Source: Pseudonocardiales bacterium (lineage in GTDB: Bacteria; Actinomycetota; Actinomycetes; Mycobacteriales; Jatrophihabitantaceae). From it: DNA of 54,997 nucleotides. Below, in pieces: positions 15,665 through 23,979 of the stretch. Each line of letters starts with the position of its first letter. The first letter of the stretch is position 1. The DNA is taken from assembly GCA_003243915.1 (NCBI GenBank), contig QHCC01000220.1, positions 1-54,997 of the forward strand, in the 5' to 3' direction. Below the pieces are notes generated by a model. It made no database searches. It saw only the letters and a program-made list of their open reading frames with translations, and was not told where the DNA came from. The position numbers were made by a program, and so were the translations under genes.

Positions 15665-17488
15665 CTAGTCCGGGTTCACCACCAGGGCACTACCGCCGCC
15701 GGACCGTACCGGTTCGGCGGCCGCCTGGAACCGCCCGCCCGGCAACAGATCGATGCCGGTGGCATTGCCGATCCAGGAGTTCAAGGGCAGCACGCTGCCG
15801 GTCTGCTCAGTGAAGTGTTCGCCGTAGCGCGAGGTGAGTTGGGCGGCCAGCGCACTGGTGAAGAAGTCCGGTTCGGCGGCGGTCGTTGCGGTATTGCGCT
15901 GGCTGGCCCGCGGAGCCGCGATCGCCTGCGGCAAGGGCATCCCGAAGTCGATATGATTGAGCAGGATCTGCAGCACGGTGGTGATGATCGTGGAGCCGCC
16001 CGGCGAGCCGACGGTGAAGTCCGGGACGCCATGCTTGAGCACGATGGTGGGGCTCATGGACGAGCGCGGCCGCTTACCCGCCGCGGGCAGGTTCGGGTCG
16101 TGGGTCGTGGGAGTTGCCGGCGCGAAGTCGAAATCGGTCATCTCATTGTTGAGCAGGAAGCCGCGCCCGGGAACGGTGATGCCGCTGCCGGCGAGCTGCT
16201 CGATGGTGTTGGTGTAGCTGACAACGTTTCCCCACTTGTCGGCGACCACGAGGTGATTGGTCTCGGTGCCTTCGTGCCCTGCGTTGGCAACCGGGGCGGC
16301 GGGGCGGCACGCGTGGTAAGGCGGATACGGCGTTCCAGGGGCCACGGGTGACGTCAGCGCGGTGTCGCCGATGAGGCAGCGTCGGGTCTTCGCGAACCCG
16401 GGGCTGAGCAGCCCCTGCTGCGGCACCGGTTCGAAGTCGGCGTCGCCGATGTAGGCGTTGCGGTCGGCGAAGGCGAGCCGGCTGGCCTCGAGGTACTGGA
16501 ACAACGCCTTGGTCCGGTTCTCGGTGGGCAGCCGGAACCCGGACAGGATGTTCAGCGCCTCACCGGTGGTCAGCCCGCCACTCGATGGCGGGGCCATCCC
16601 GTAGACGTCCAGGCCCCGGTAGTTCACATGCGTCGGCGCGCGGTCCTTGGCGACGTAGTTGGCCACGTCGCGGGCCGTCATGATTCCGGGGCGAACGGTC
16701 AGCGGCGTGCCCGGCCAGACCGGCGGTTGTTCGACGGTGTGCGCGATATCGGTGCCGAGCGGGCCGCCGTAGAGATAGGTCGGGCCGTGCTTCGCGAGTT
16801 GACGGTAGGTGCTGGCGAGGTCAGGGTTGCGCAGGGTCGAGCCCACTGCCAGCGGCTGACCGGCGGGAGTGAGGAACAGTTCGCGGCTGCTGGTGAAGGC
16901 CTGCAGGTCCGGCAGGGCCGCCTGCTCCTGCTGGACAAAGTTCGGCGTGATCGTGAACCCGTGCTTGGCGACCCCGATGGCTGGTTGCAGGTCCGAGCCG
17001 AAGCTGCGTACTCCGTAGGCCTGCACCGCGCGGGCCCAGGTCGCGACCATGCCGGGCACTCCCACTGACAGCCCGGAGTGCCGCGCCTCCTCGAACGGGA
17101 GCGGCATGCCGGTGTTCGGGTCGATGAACAGCTGCGACGTACACGCGGCGGGACACATCTCGCGTCCGTCGATGGTGACCACCCGGTGCGAGCCGGCCAG
17201 GTAGATGACCATGAACCCGCCGCCGCCCGGCCCCGCCACGAAGGGCTCGGTGACGCCGAGTGTGGCCGCCACCGCTACCGCCGCATCGATCGCATTGCCT
17301 CCGGCGCGCAGCACCTCGATGCCGGCTTTGCTGGCGTTGAACTCGGCCGATGCCACGGCTCCGCCGCTGCCAACTGCCACTGGCTGCTTCGCGTAGCGAG
17401 GTGGGCGGTGCGCCGACGCCTGCGGTGTCGAGACCGAGGCACACAGGATGATGGCGGTGATGACGGCGAGCGGGGCGCGTGATCGCAT
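15665..17488 (-). CDS. ggt: Gamma-glutamyltransferase (secreted)
   Basis: 607-residue exported Ntn-hydrolase that cleaves gamma-glutamyl bonds of glutathione-like compounds; it is made as a proenzyme that self-cleaves. Signal peptide MRSRAPLAVITAIILCASVSTPQASA with a cut near residue 26. Large-subunit markers: GGAVASAEFNASKAGIEVLRAGGNAIDAAVAVA and GGGGFMVIYL. The nucleophilic threonine lies in GTETNHLVVADKWGNVVSYT, and the small subunit has GKRPRSSMSPTIV and GSPGGSTIITTVLQ, the substrate loops. Length and domain order are normal. The ATG at 17488 is chosen because it begins the signal peptide; the frame runs further upstream without meaning. Mycothiol-producing actinobacteria have such enzymes, substrate unknown here. 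Confidence 0.92.
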   Translation of the reverse strand: MRSRAPLAVITAIILCASVSTPQASAHRPPRYAKQPVAVGSGGAVASAEFNASKAGIEVLRAGGNAIDAAVAVAATLGVTEPFVAGPGGGGFMVIYLAGSHRVVTIDGREMCPAACTSQLFIDPNTGMPLPFEEARHSGLSVGVPGMVATWARAVQAYGVRSFGSDLQPAIGVAKHGFTITPNFVQQEQAALPDLQAFTSSRELFLTPAGQPLAVGSTLRNPDLASTYRQLAKHGPTYLYGGPLGTDIAHTVEQPPVWPGTPLTVRPGIMTARDVANYVAKDRAPTHVNYRGLDVYGMAPPSSGGLTTGEALNILSGFRLPTENRTKALFQYLEASRLAFADRNAYIGDADFEPVPQQGLLSPGFAKTRRCLIGDTALTSPVAPGTPYPPYHACRPAAPVANAGHEGTETNHLVVADKWGNVVSYTNTIEQLAGSGITVPGRGFLLNNEMTDFDFAPATPTTHDPNLPAAGKRPRSSMSPTIVLKHGVPDFTVGSPGGSTIITTVLQILLNHIDFGMPLPQAIAAPRASQRNTATTAAEPDFFTSALAAQLTSRYGEHFTEQTGSVLPLNSWIGNATGIDLLPGGRFQAAAEPVRSGGGSALVVNPD

Positions 17489-17572
17489 GAACACCTCAAA
17501 TGTAGTTGAACCATCTGTGGCTAACCCGTACTCGGCCGGAGCCTGGCTGTCAACGGCTGCTACCTTGCGGGC

Positions 17573-18004
17573 ATGCCGAGTGACTTTGTCTTGAAGACGA
17601 TGAACGCCGTCCATCGCAGCCTGCTCAAGCTCACCGGCGGCCGGGCCGGCTGGAAGGTTTCCAACATGCCGGTGCTGGAGCTGACGACGACGGGTCGAAG
17701 GAGCGGGCAGTCCCGCACCGTGATGCTCACCTCGCCGCTCCAGGAAGGCGAAACCCTGATCGTGGTCGCCTCGCGGGGTGGTGACGACAAGTCGCCGGCG
17801 TGGTTCCTGAACCTGCGCGACAACCCTGACGTGCAGGTCGCGCTGAAGGGCCAGCCCAAACAGCGCATGAGAGCGCACATCGCCACTGCCGAGGAGCGAA
17901 GCCGGCTGTGGCCGCGAGTCACCGCCGACCACAAGAACTACGCCGGCTATCAGACCAAGACCGAGCGCGAGATCCCACTGGTCCTGCTCGAACCGACCAG
18001 CTGA
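17573..18004 (+). CDS. Deazaflavin (F420)-dependent nitroreductase-like protein (Ddn/FDOR-A family)
   Basis: 143-residue split beta-barrel protein of the F420H2-dependent reductase family. Signature features: KLTGGRAGWKVSNMPVLELTTTGRRSGQSRTVMLTSPL, then LIVVASRGGDDKSPAWFLNLRDNPDVQV and AEERSRLWPRVTADHKNYAGYQTKTEREIPLVLLEP, all highly typical of FDOR proteins such as Rv3547 (Ddn). Such enzymes reduce quinones, coumarins or nitro compounds with cofactor F420. Substrate cannot be assigned. Divergent from ggt with ~85 bp between start codons. Confidence 0.9.
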   Translation: MPSDFVLKTMNAVHRSLLKLTGGRAGWKVSNMPVLELTTTGRRSGQSRTVMLTSPLQEGETLIVVASRGGDDKSPAWFLNLRDNPDVQVALKGQPKQRMRAHIATAEERSRLWPRVTADHKNYAGYQTKTEREIPLVLLEPTS

Positions 18005-18136
18005 GCCCCGTTGGTCACGGCGGCGGCCAGTAGCGATCCTCGCTCATTGATCGAACCATGATCGGCTCGTGTCAGGCGCGCGCATTCGACGCCCGGCGCA
18101 CAGACCGCGAAGTCGATCACAGGAGGCGACACCAGC

Positions 18137-19396
18137 ATGCTTCCCACGCGCGACACTAGGTCCATGGTGCAAGCCCGCCCGCGCGTCTCGGTGCGTCGAT
18201 TTCGGCGTCCCGTTCTCATCGCGGCAGCCATCCTCGTGGCCGGAACGCTCGTGCTCGCGGTAGTCCTCGCCACCCGCACCAAGGGCGGCCCGGGACCGAC
18301 CTCGCTGCCGACGCGATCTGAGAGCCCAACCGCAGTCCAGCCACCAGCTGCAGCGTCCACCGCAGTAGCCCGCGTGCCTGGCCTGCCGCCCGGCGCCGTT
18401 CTCGAGCCGGCCGCGGACCCCGCCGGTGGCGCCCGTCCCGCGCCCCTCGAGCCGGCCGTCGGCTTCGCCCGGGATACCACCGGCGGCTCGAACGGCGCCA
18501 CCTATCACGTCACGTCGCGCGACGACACCCCAGCGAGCCCGCAGCCCGGGACGCTGCGCTACGGGCTCATGCAGCGCAAAGCACTGTGGATCGTCTTCGA
18601 CGCCGACATGACCATAACGTTCGGCGGTGCAATGACGATCAGCCCTGACAAGACGATCGACGGCCGGGGCCGGCATGTCACTCTGACCGGACACGGTCAA
18701 CCGGGACTGCACCTCTACGACACCCACAACGTCATCATCGAGAATGTGAGCTTTCACGATTTCGGCGATACCGCCAAGACCGGCCAGAACGATCCGGACG
18801 ACGCTATCGACATTCAGCGAGCACAGGATATCTGGATCGATCATTGCTCGATGTCGATGGTCGGCGACAAACTCATCGCCATGGAGGACGGACCGCGGCA
18901 GGTCACCATCTCGTGGAATCACTTCTACGACCAGGAACAGACACTGCAGATCGGGGCGTTGTCCACCGCTGCGCGCGACATCGGCACCACCGTGACCGTG
19001 CATCACAATTTCTTCGACCGAACGGGATACCGCGACCCACTGGTGGCCTATGCCAAGGCGCACATCTACAACAATTACATCTTCGAATGGAAGACCTCGG
19101 CAGTACGGTCCGAGCGCGTCGCGCAGATGTACCTCGAGGCCAACGTCCTACAGGCAGGTACGAACCGCAAGGGCGCCATCTTGACTCCTGCACAGAGGTG
19201 CAACGACTCGCACAAGTACTGCGACGGCCGATCGGGGTTCCTGAATTCGGTCGGCAACGTCGTCCTCGGAGGTGCGGTCATCAGGAGCAGCGGCCCGAAC
19301 AACGTTTTCCTGCCGTCGGCGGCGTACGACTACCGCCCGGACCAGGCCGGGCCGACTCTCGCGGCAGATGTCCGGGCGCACGCCGGGATGCAGTAG
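18137..19396 (+). CDS. Membrane-anchored or secreted pectate-lyase-like protein (PL1 beta-helix)
   Basis: 419 residues. N-terminal basic region then a hydrophobic span (about 27-46, LIAAAILVAGTLVLAVVLA) acting as signal anchor or signal peptide, a Pro/Ala/Ser linker (to ~100) and a right-handed beta-helix domain. PL1 landmarks: SNGATYHVTSRDD, IDGRGRHVTLTGHG, VIIENVSFHDF, DDAIDIQRAQDIWIDHCSMSM (calcium-site region), VHHNFFDRTGYRDPLVAYAKAHIYNNY. In family members this last motif reads R-x-P-R-x-R; here only the first Arg is retained (R-D-P-L-V-A), so catalysis or substrate choice may differ. AGGAGG precedes the ATG at 18137; ATG 18164 is an alternative. It sits immediately beside the polysaccharide locus, so it may trim that polymer. 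Confidence 0.85.
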   Translation: MLPTRDTRSMVQARPRVSVRRFRRPVLIAAAILVAGTLVLAVVLATRTKGGPGPTSLPTRSESPTAVQPPAAASTAVARVPGLPPGAVLEPAADPAGGARPAPLEPAVGFARDTTGGSNGATYHVTSRDDTPASPQPGTLRYGLMQRKALWIVFDADMTITFGGAMTISPDKTIDGRGRHVTLTGHGQPGLHLYDTHNVIIENVSFHDFGDTAKTGQNDPDDAIDIQRAQDIWIDHCSMSMVGDKLIAMEDGPRQVTISWNHFYDQEQTLQIGALSTAARDIGTTVTVHHNFFDRTGYRDPLVAYAKAHIYNNYIFEWKTSAVRSERVAQMYLEANVLQAGTNRKGAILTPAQRCNDSHKYCDGRSGFLNSVGNVVLGGAVIRSSGPNNVFLPSAAYDYRPDQAGPTLAADVRAHAGMQ

Positions 19397-19400
19397 CGGC

Positions 19401-20207
19401 TCATAGCGAGCAGAAATTCGGCCACAGGCTCAGATCGATCCGGTCCGGGAAGAGCGCAGCCAGCTCCTTGACATCATCGACGTAGCGTTCACGAACCTCG
19501 GCCGCCACCGAGCGAGCGATCTCCAGCTGCACGGACGAGGCATTGACCGACACCTGCGCAGCCACTTCGGCCGGCTCGAGGCTCAAGAAGTCGAAGGTCT
19601 CCGCGAGCATCGCCGGCGTGTCTCGACAGCACCGCTCGAATTGCAGCACGAGAACCTGCCGACGAGGGACATGTTCGAGCAGTCTGCCGAGTTGGGCGCC
19701 GTAGAGCCCGCGCCCGAATGCGGCGGTGACGTCATCGGCGCTCAGCGTCCCCGTCCGCTGTGCCGCGTGGCGCAACCCGGACTGAAAACGCTGCACCGGG
19801 TCGCGCAGCAGGACCAGAAGTCGGGCCTGCGGGGCGGCGCGCAGCAACGCCGGGACCGCCCAAGGGTCATAGAGATAGCGCGGGGTCCATTCGCCCACGC
19901 AGTAGCCCGGCCGGCGCAGGAAGTGGGCACAATATCGCTCGATATCTTCGGTGCCGACCTCGCGTGCCCAGAAGGAATCGAAGAAGTGCAACTCCTTCGC
20001 GCCGAGACCTAGGGACGCCACATCGGGGTGTTGTTCGATCAACGACTGCCACCATGACGTGCCGCAGCGTTGCACACCGACGCCGACATAGTCCGGCGGG
20101 CCGGGGCGCCGCCCCACCGCCGTCCAGGGCGCCCGAGCCTGAATATGGCGCAGGCGCGCGCGTAGCGGCCCACGCAGGCCCCGGTGCAGCGATCCGCGCA
20201 ATGTCAT
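19401..20207 (-). CDS. Sulfotransferase (PAPS-dependent), first of three
   Basis: 268-residue cytoplasmic sulfotransferase of the heparan/carbohydrate type. PAPS 5'-phosphosulfate loop: GVGVQRCGTSWWQSLIEQHPDV (about residues 42-63); 3'-phosphate site: RLLVLLRDPVQRFQSGLRHAAQR (about 135). Substrate sulfation of a sugar is the family role. Start: ATG 20207 with MTLRGSLHRGLRGPLRAR basic N-terminus; a longer start at 20249 is possible. Convergent with the pectate-lyase-like gene (4 bp apart) and divergent from the sugar-phosphate transferase gene, so it bounds the exopolysaccharide locus on the left. Confidence 0.87.
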   Translation of the reverse strand: MTLRGSLHRGLRGPLRARLRHIQARAPWTAVGRRPGPPDYVGVGVQRCGTSWWQSLIEQHPDVASLGLGAKELHFFDSFWAREVGTEDIERYCAHFLRRPGYCVGEWTPRYLYDPWAVPALLRAAPQARLLVLLRDPVQRFQSGLRHAAQRTGTLSADDVTAAFGRGLYGAQLGRLLEHVPRRQVLVLQFERCCRDTPAMLAETFDFLSLEPAEVAAQVSVNASSVQLEIARSVAAEVRERYVDDVKELAALFPDRIDLSLWPNFCSL

Positions 20208-20517
20208 TCCCGGCGTGCTCCCTGTTATAGCGATTCGCACAACGAACACACATCGTGCAAATCTCGCGACGAGGCGGTCGCTACTGCGTCATCCGGACAG
20301 GGCCGCTATCCTGAGCGCCGCATCGCCAATTGCGCTTCGACCACCGGATGCTAGCTTGTGGGAGGTCGAGCCGGCCTTCCAAGTGCGGTTGCGGTTGGTT
20401 GTCCATCGGGGGAAGACGCGTGACTGTGACAGGTGTTTCAGATCGAGGCATGCCGGACGGCATCCCGTGCGTCTAGTCGACGGCCAGATCAGTGACGACA
20501 TAACCCCTCGGGCGCCG
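20208..20517. other. 310-bp divergent promoter region of the exopolysaccharide locus
   Basis: It separates the first sulfotransferase from the polyprenyl-phosphate sugar transferase. AT content is higher than in the neighbouring genes, fitting promoters in both directions. A short ORF of 18 codons (20420-20476) with a GGGGGAAG ribosome-binding site and GTG start lies just before the long gene and could be a leader peptide. No clear operator palindrome was found. Confidence 0.4.
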
Positions 20518-21948
20518 ATGACGTCGCCCGGCGCGGCAATCACGGCGACGGGGCTCGACGAAGCCCGCGGGTCAGCGAGAACGCGCCTCGGTCGACGGCT
20601 GCCGCGAGCAGTGCTCACCCGGTCATCGGCCGTCGTTCTGCTCGTGCCCGCCGATATCGCGGCACTGTTGCTGCCGCTGCTGTGGATCCCACATCACTGG
20701 AAGCTGGTCGTCCTCGTGGCGACCATCACGATGGGGCTCTACCACAGCGGTGGCCTGTACCGGTCCCGGTTGAGCCTGTCGCTGCTCGACGAAGCGCCCT
20801 CGTTACTCGGCCGGCTGCTCGTCGCCACCGCGTTGTCCGAGACCCTCCAAGTGATCAATGCCCGAGACATCGGCCTGCGGCCGTTGCTCATCGGCGTATG
20901 TTGCTCCGCCGTGCTCGTCCTGGGCTGCCGGTGTGCCGTCTACAACGTCATCAGGTTTGCCCGGCGGTCGAACCTGGTCGGCCACCGCACCCTGATCGTC
21001 GGCTCGGGACCCATCGCGTGCGAGCTCACCGAGGTGCTGCAGCGCTATCCGTCGCACGGGCTGCGGAGCGTCGGCTACCTGGACGTGGACGCTCCCGATC
21101 CGGCCGCCGGCCCTGGCCCCGGCGTGCCGTACCTCGGCGAGCTCACGGATCTGCACCGGGTCATCCGCGCCGTGGGCGCACAGGTGGTGATCGTCGCCGA
21201 CGGTGCCTTCAGCGAGCAGGAGCTGATCAGCACGTTACGTCGTCCGATGACGCGCCCGGTCGCCGTCATGGTCGTGCCGCGATTGCACGAGATCTACCCG
21301 ACGACGGGTACGAACGATCACATCGGCGCCATCAGCGTGACGCGAATGCGCCAGCCCGCGCTCGACGGTCCGGCTCGGCTGGTGAAGCGCACCTTCGACA
21401 TCCTGGTGTCCGCGGTGCTGCTCGTTCTCCTGCTCCCGGTGCTGATCGCCGCCGCCATCGCGGTACGGGTCGAGTCCGGACCCGGTTTCCTGTTCCGGCA
21501 GACGCGACTCGGGCGCGACGGCAAGCCCTTCGAACTGCTCAAGTTCCGCTCGTTGCGACCGCAGTCGGACGACGAAGCGGCAACCCAGTGGAGCATCTCC
21601 GACGACACCCGTCTCGGGTCGGTGGGTCGCGTCCTGCGCAGGATCTCGATCGACGAACTGCCGCAGCTGTGGAACATCTTGCGCGGTGACATGACCCTGG
21701 TCGGGCCTCGGCCAGAACGCCCACACTTCGTGGAGAAGTTCAGCGGCGAGTACGCGCACTACGCACTTCGGCACCGAGTGCCGGTCGGGCTGACCGGCCT
21801 GGCGCAGGTGAGTGGCCTGCGCGGAGACACCCCGATAGACGACCGCGCCCGATTCGACAACTACTACATCGATCACTGGTCGCTGTGGCTCGACATCAAG
21901 GTCCTGCTGCGCACGGTCCGTGAAGTGTTCACGGCCAGGACAGGTTGA
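20518..21948 (+). CDS. Polyprenyl-phosphate sugar-1-phosphate transferase (WcaJ/WbaP-like, initiates repeat unit)
   Basis: 476 residues. Transfers the first sugar phosphate from a UDP-sugar to undecaprenyl phosphate, starting the repeat unit at the inner membrane face. Order: N-terminal membrane segments (about 33-57, 62-75, 95-115, 120-140), a Rossmann-like domain (LIVGSGPIACELTEVLQR, about 159-230), a further hydrophobic re-entrant segment (LVKRTFDILVSAVLLVLLLPVLIAAAIAV, about 285-315), then the catalytic bacterial sugar transferase domain with FRQTRLGRDGKPFELLKFRSL, SIDELPQLWNILRGDMTLVGPRPERP and PVGLTGLAQVSG. Start: ATG 20518; an in-frame GTG at 20467 is possible. First gene of a plus-strand run of eight. 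Confidence 0.92.
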   Translation: MTSPGAAITATGLDEARGSARTRLGRRLPRAVLTRSSAVVLLVPADIAALLLPLLWIPHHWKLVVLVATITMGLYHSGGLYRSRLSLSLLDEAPSLLGRLLVATALSETLQVINARDIGLRPLLIGVCCSAVLVLGCRCAVYNVIRFARRSNLVGHRTLIVGSGPIACELTEVLQRYPSHGLRSVGYLDVDAPDPAAGPGPGVPYLGELTDLHRVIRAVGAQVVIVADGAFSEQELISTLRRPMTRPVAVMVVPRLHEIYPTTGTNDHIGAISVTRMRQPALDGPARLVKRTFDILVSAVLLVLLLPVLIAAAIAVRVESGPGFLFRQTRLGRDGKPFELLKFRSLRPQSDDEAATQWSISDDTRLGSVGRVLRRISIDELPQLWNILRGDMTLVGPRPERPHFVEKFSGEYAHYALRHRVPVGLTGLAQVSGLRGDTPIDDRARFDNYYIDHWSLWLDIKVLLRTVREVFTARTG

Positions 21949-21949
21949 C

Positions 21950-22879
21950 GTGACCGCCCGCGTGCCGGTGTTGTACATCGGCGGTACCGGACGAAGCGGC
22001 AGCACCGTCCTGGCGCAACAACTCGCGCAGCTCAAGGGCGCGATCTCGGTCGGCGAGTTGCGCTACCTCTGGTCGCGGGGGCTGGGCGCCAACCAACTGT
22101 GTGGCTGCGGCGCCCCGTTCCGGGACTGCGCGTTCTGGGGCGACGTCTTGTCGCGCGCCTACGGGCCGGCTCTCGCCGACCGTGCCGTGCAGGCGGCCCG
22201 CGCCGGGTCGGTCGACCGTATTCGCCACATCCCGGCACTGAGCACCCGATGGCTGCGCCCGCCGCGTTCGCGCCGAGCGGTCAACGCCTACGCCGAACTC
22301 ATGCTTCCGTTGTACCGGGCGATACTCGCCGTGAGCGCAGGCTCGGTGATCGTCGACTCCTCCAAAGATCCCTCCTATGCCTTCGCCCTACGCAGCGTGA
22401 GTGGGCTCGACGTGAGGCTCGTGCACCTGGTGCGTGACAGCCGCGCCGTCGCTCATTCCTGGACCCGGGCGAAGCTACGTCCGGAGATTCACTGGCAGCG
22501 GGAGTACATGCGGGTACTCCCGCCGAAGATCTCCGCTGCACTCTGGCTGGAGTACAACCTGCTCTTCGAGGCCTTCCGGTTCCTGCCCAGCCCCGCGATC
22601 CGGATCCGCTACGAGGACTTCGCGCGCGACCCCGGGGCGGTCATCGAGCGCATCGTGGGGCTGCTCGGCGGCACGCTGCTCACCACCGGGCGGGCCGCGA
22701 CGCCGTTCGTGCACAGCATTTCCGGCAATCCCATCCGCTTCCAGAAGACGCCGGCGCCGGTTCTGGTCGACGACGAATGGCGTTCGCGGATGACGCTCGC
22801 CGACCGCAGGCTGGTCACGGCGATGACGGCCCCACTGCTGGGCGCATACCGCTATCGCGTCCTGAGTGGGTCCGGGTGA
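21950..22879 (+). CDS. Sulfotransferase, second of three
   Basis: 309-residue PAPS-dependent sulfotransferase. 5'-phosphosulfate loop: YIGGTGRSGSTVLAQQLAQLKG (about residues 8-29), including the GRSGST motif; 3'-phosphate segment: RLVHLVRDSRAVAHSWTRAK (about 158-177). The C-terminal half includes IRIRYEDFARDP and a GNPIRF motif, as in membrane-associated carbohydrate sulfotransferases. Unlike the other two sulfotransferases it is inside the main operon, starting with GTG one base after the WcaJ-like stop, and its own stop overlaps the next gene (GTGA). This makes a sulfation step an integral part of polymer assembly. Confidence 0.87.
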   Translation: MTARVPVLYIGGTGRSGSTVLAQQLAQLKGAISVGELRYLWSRGLGANQLCGCGAPFRDCAFWGDVLSRAYGPALADRAVQAARAGSVDRIRHIPALSTRWLRPPRSRRAVNAYAELMLPLYRAILAVSAGSVIVDSSKDPSYAFALRSVSGLDVRLVHLVRDSRAVAHSWTRAKLRPEIHWQREYMRVLPPKISAALWLEYNLLFEAFRFLPSPAIRIRYEDFARDPGAVIERIVGLLGGTLLTTGRAATPFVHSISGNPIRFQKTPAPVLVDDEWRSRMTLADRRLVTAMTAPLLGAYRYRVLSGSG

Positions 22880-23979
22880 CACCCACCGCGTTGCACGTGG
22901 CGCACAACCTCGGCTCGGGTGTCGAGGCGGCAATCACCGACTACGCACAGTCCACACCCCATTTCCTGCATCACCTGCTGTACTCGAGTGACCCGAGCTG
23001 CGAGATCGACCGCAGCAGGGCCGGGGAGTTCGTCAGTGAGACACTCGCGGCCCCGCAGCTGGGCGCCTTCGCCCGCGCGCTGCGCCGCACCGTGCATCGT
23101 CTGGATCCGGATCTCATCCATGCTCACTCCTCGATCGCGGGGGTGCTGTGCCGTGCTGCGCTGCACCCGCGGCGGGTCCCCGTCGTATACACGCCGCATT
23201 GCTTCGGCTTCGAACGCCGCGACGTCCGGCCACTGGCCCGAGCAGCGTTCTGGTCGGCAGAGGCCGCCCTCGCCCACCGTGCCGTCCGCATCGTCGCCTG
23301 CAGCCCGCGTGAGGCACAGCTCGCCCGCCGGCTCCCGGGAGGATCGGGCACGGCCTACGTTCCGAATGTCGTGCGGGCGCCGGCCGATCTGGCCGCCCGG
23401 GTGCCCGGCGGCCCGGTGCGCGTCGTGAGCTGCGGGCGATTGGCGCCACAGAAGAATCCGGCCCTGTTTGCCGATGTCGCTCGAGAGGCGCGCACTGCCC
23501 TGCCGGACGCGCAATTCGAGTGGATCGGCGGAGGGGACGACGCGTTGGCCGCGCGGCTACGCGACTCGGGAGTGACGGTGACAGGCTGGCTCCCCCGTCG
23601 CGCCGCGCTGGACCGGATCGCGCGCGCGGACGTCTACGTACACACCGCGTCATGGGAGAGCGCACCGCTGAGCATTCTCGAGGCGGCCGCCGTCGATGTG
23701 CCGGTGCTCGCGCGGGCGACCCCCGCGATTCGACTGCTCGGCTGTGAACCGCTGTGGAGCACGGTGGCTGAATTGGTCGACATGCTGCGTGATGAGCAGG
23801 TCATTGCCCACGCTCGTCAGAGCGGCCGCCGGCTGCGCGCGCGGCACACCGTGCAGGCCCAGCAGGCGGCGCTCACAGCGGTGTACGACTCGGTCACCCT
23901 GCCCTCGAGATACCCGTCACCGGGTCGGCGGGCAACGCTCGCTACCCGACACCAGGATGTGCAGCCGTGCGATTTCTAG
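22876..23979 (+). CDS. GT4-family glycosyltransferase
   Basis: 367-residue GT-B glycosyltransferase. N-terminal domain: TALHVAHNLGSGVEAAITDYAQ, DLIHAHSSIAGVLCRAALHPRRVPVVYTPHCFGFERR (donor-side motif HAHSS). C-terminal nucleotide-sugar domain: VVSCGRLAPQKNPALFADVAREA, GGGDDALAARLRDSGVTVTGWLPR, and DVYVHTASWESAPLSILEAAAVDVPVLA with the E-x7-E like signature (WESAPLSILE). Adds a sugar to the lipid-linked repeat unit on the cytoplasmic side. Start GTG is set by GTGA overlap with the sulfotransferase stop; it overlaps the epimerase start by 13 bp at the other end. Confidence 0.88.
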   Translation: MTPTALHVAHNLGSGVEAAITDYAQSTPHFLHHLLYSSDPSCEIDRSRAGEFVSETLAAPQLGAFARALRRTVHRLDPDLIHAHSSIAGVLCRAALHPRRVPVVYTPHCFGFERRDVRPLARAAFWSAEAALAHRAVRIVACSPREAQLARRLPGGSGTAYVPNVVRAPADLAARVPGGPVRVVSCGRLAPQKNPALFADVAREARTALPDAQFEWIGGGDDALAARLRDSGVTVTGWLPRRAALDRIARADVYVHTASWESAPLSILEAAAVDVPVLARATPAIRLLGCEPLWSTVAELVDMLRDEQVIAHARQSGRRLRARHTVQAQQAALTAVYDSVTLPSRYPSPGRRATLATRHQDVQPCDF

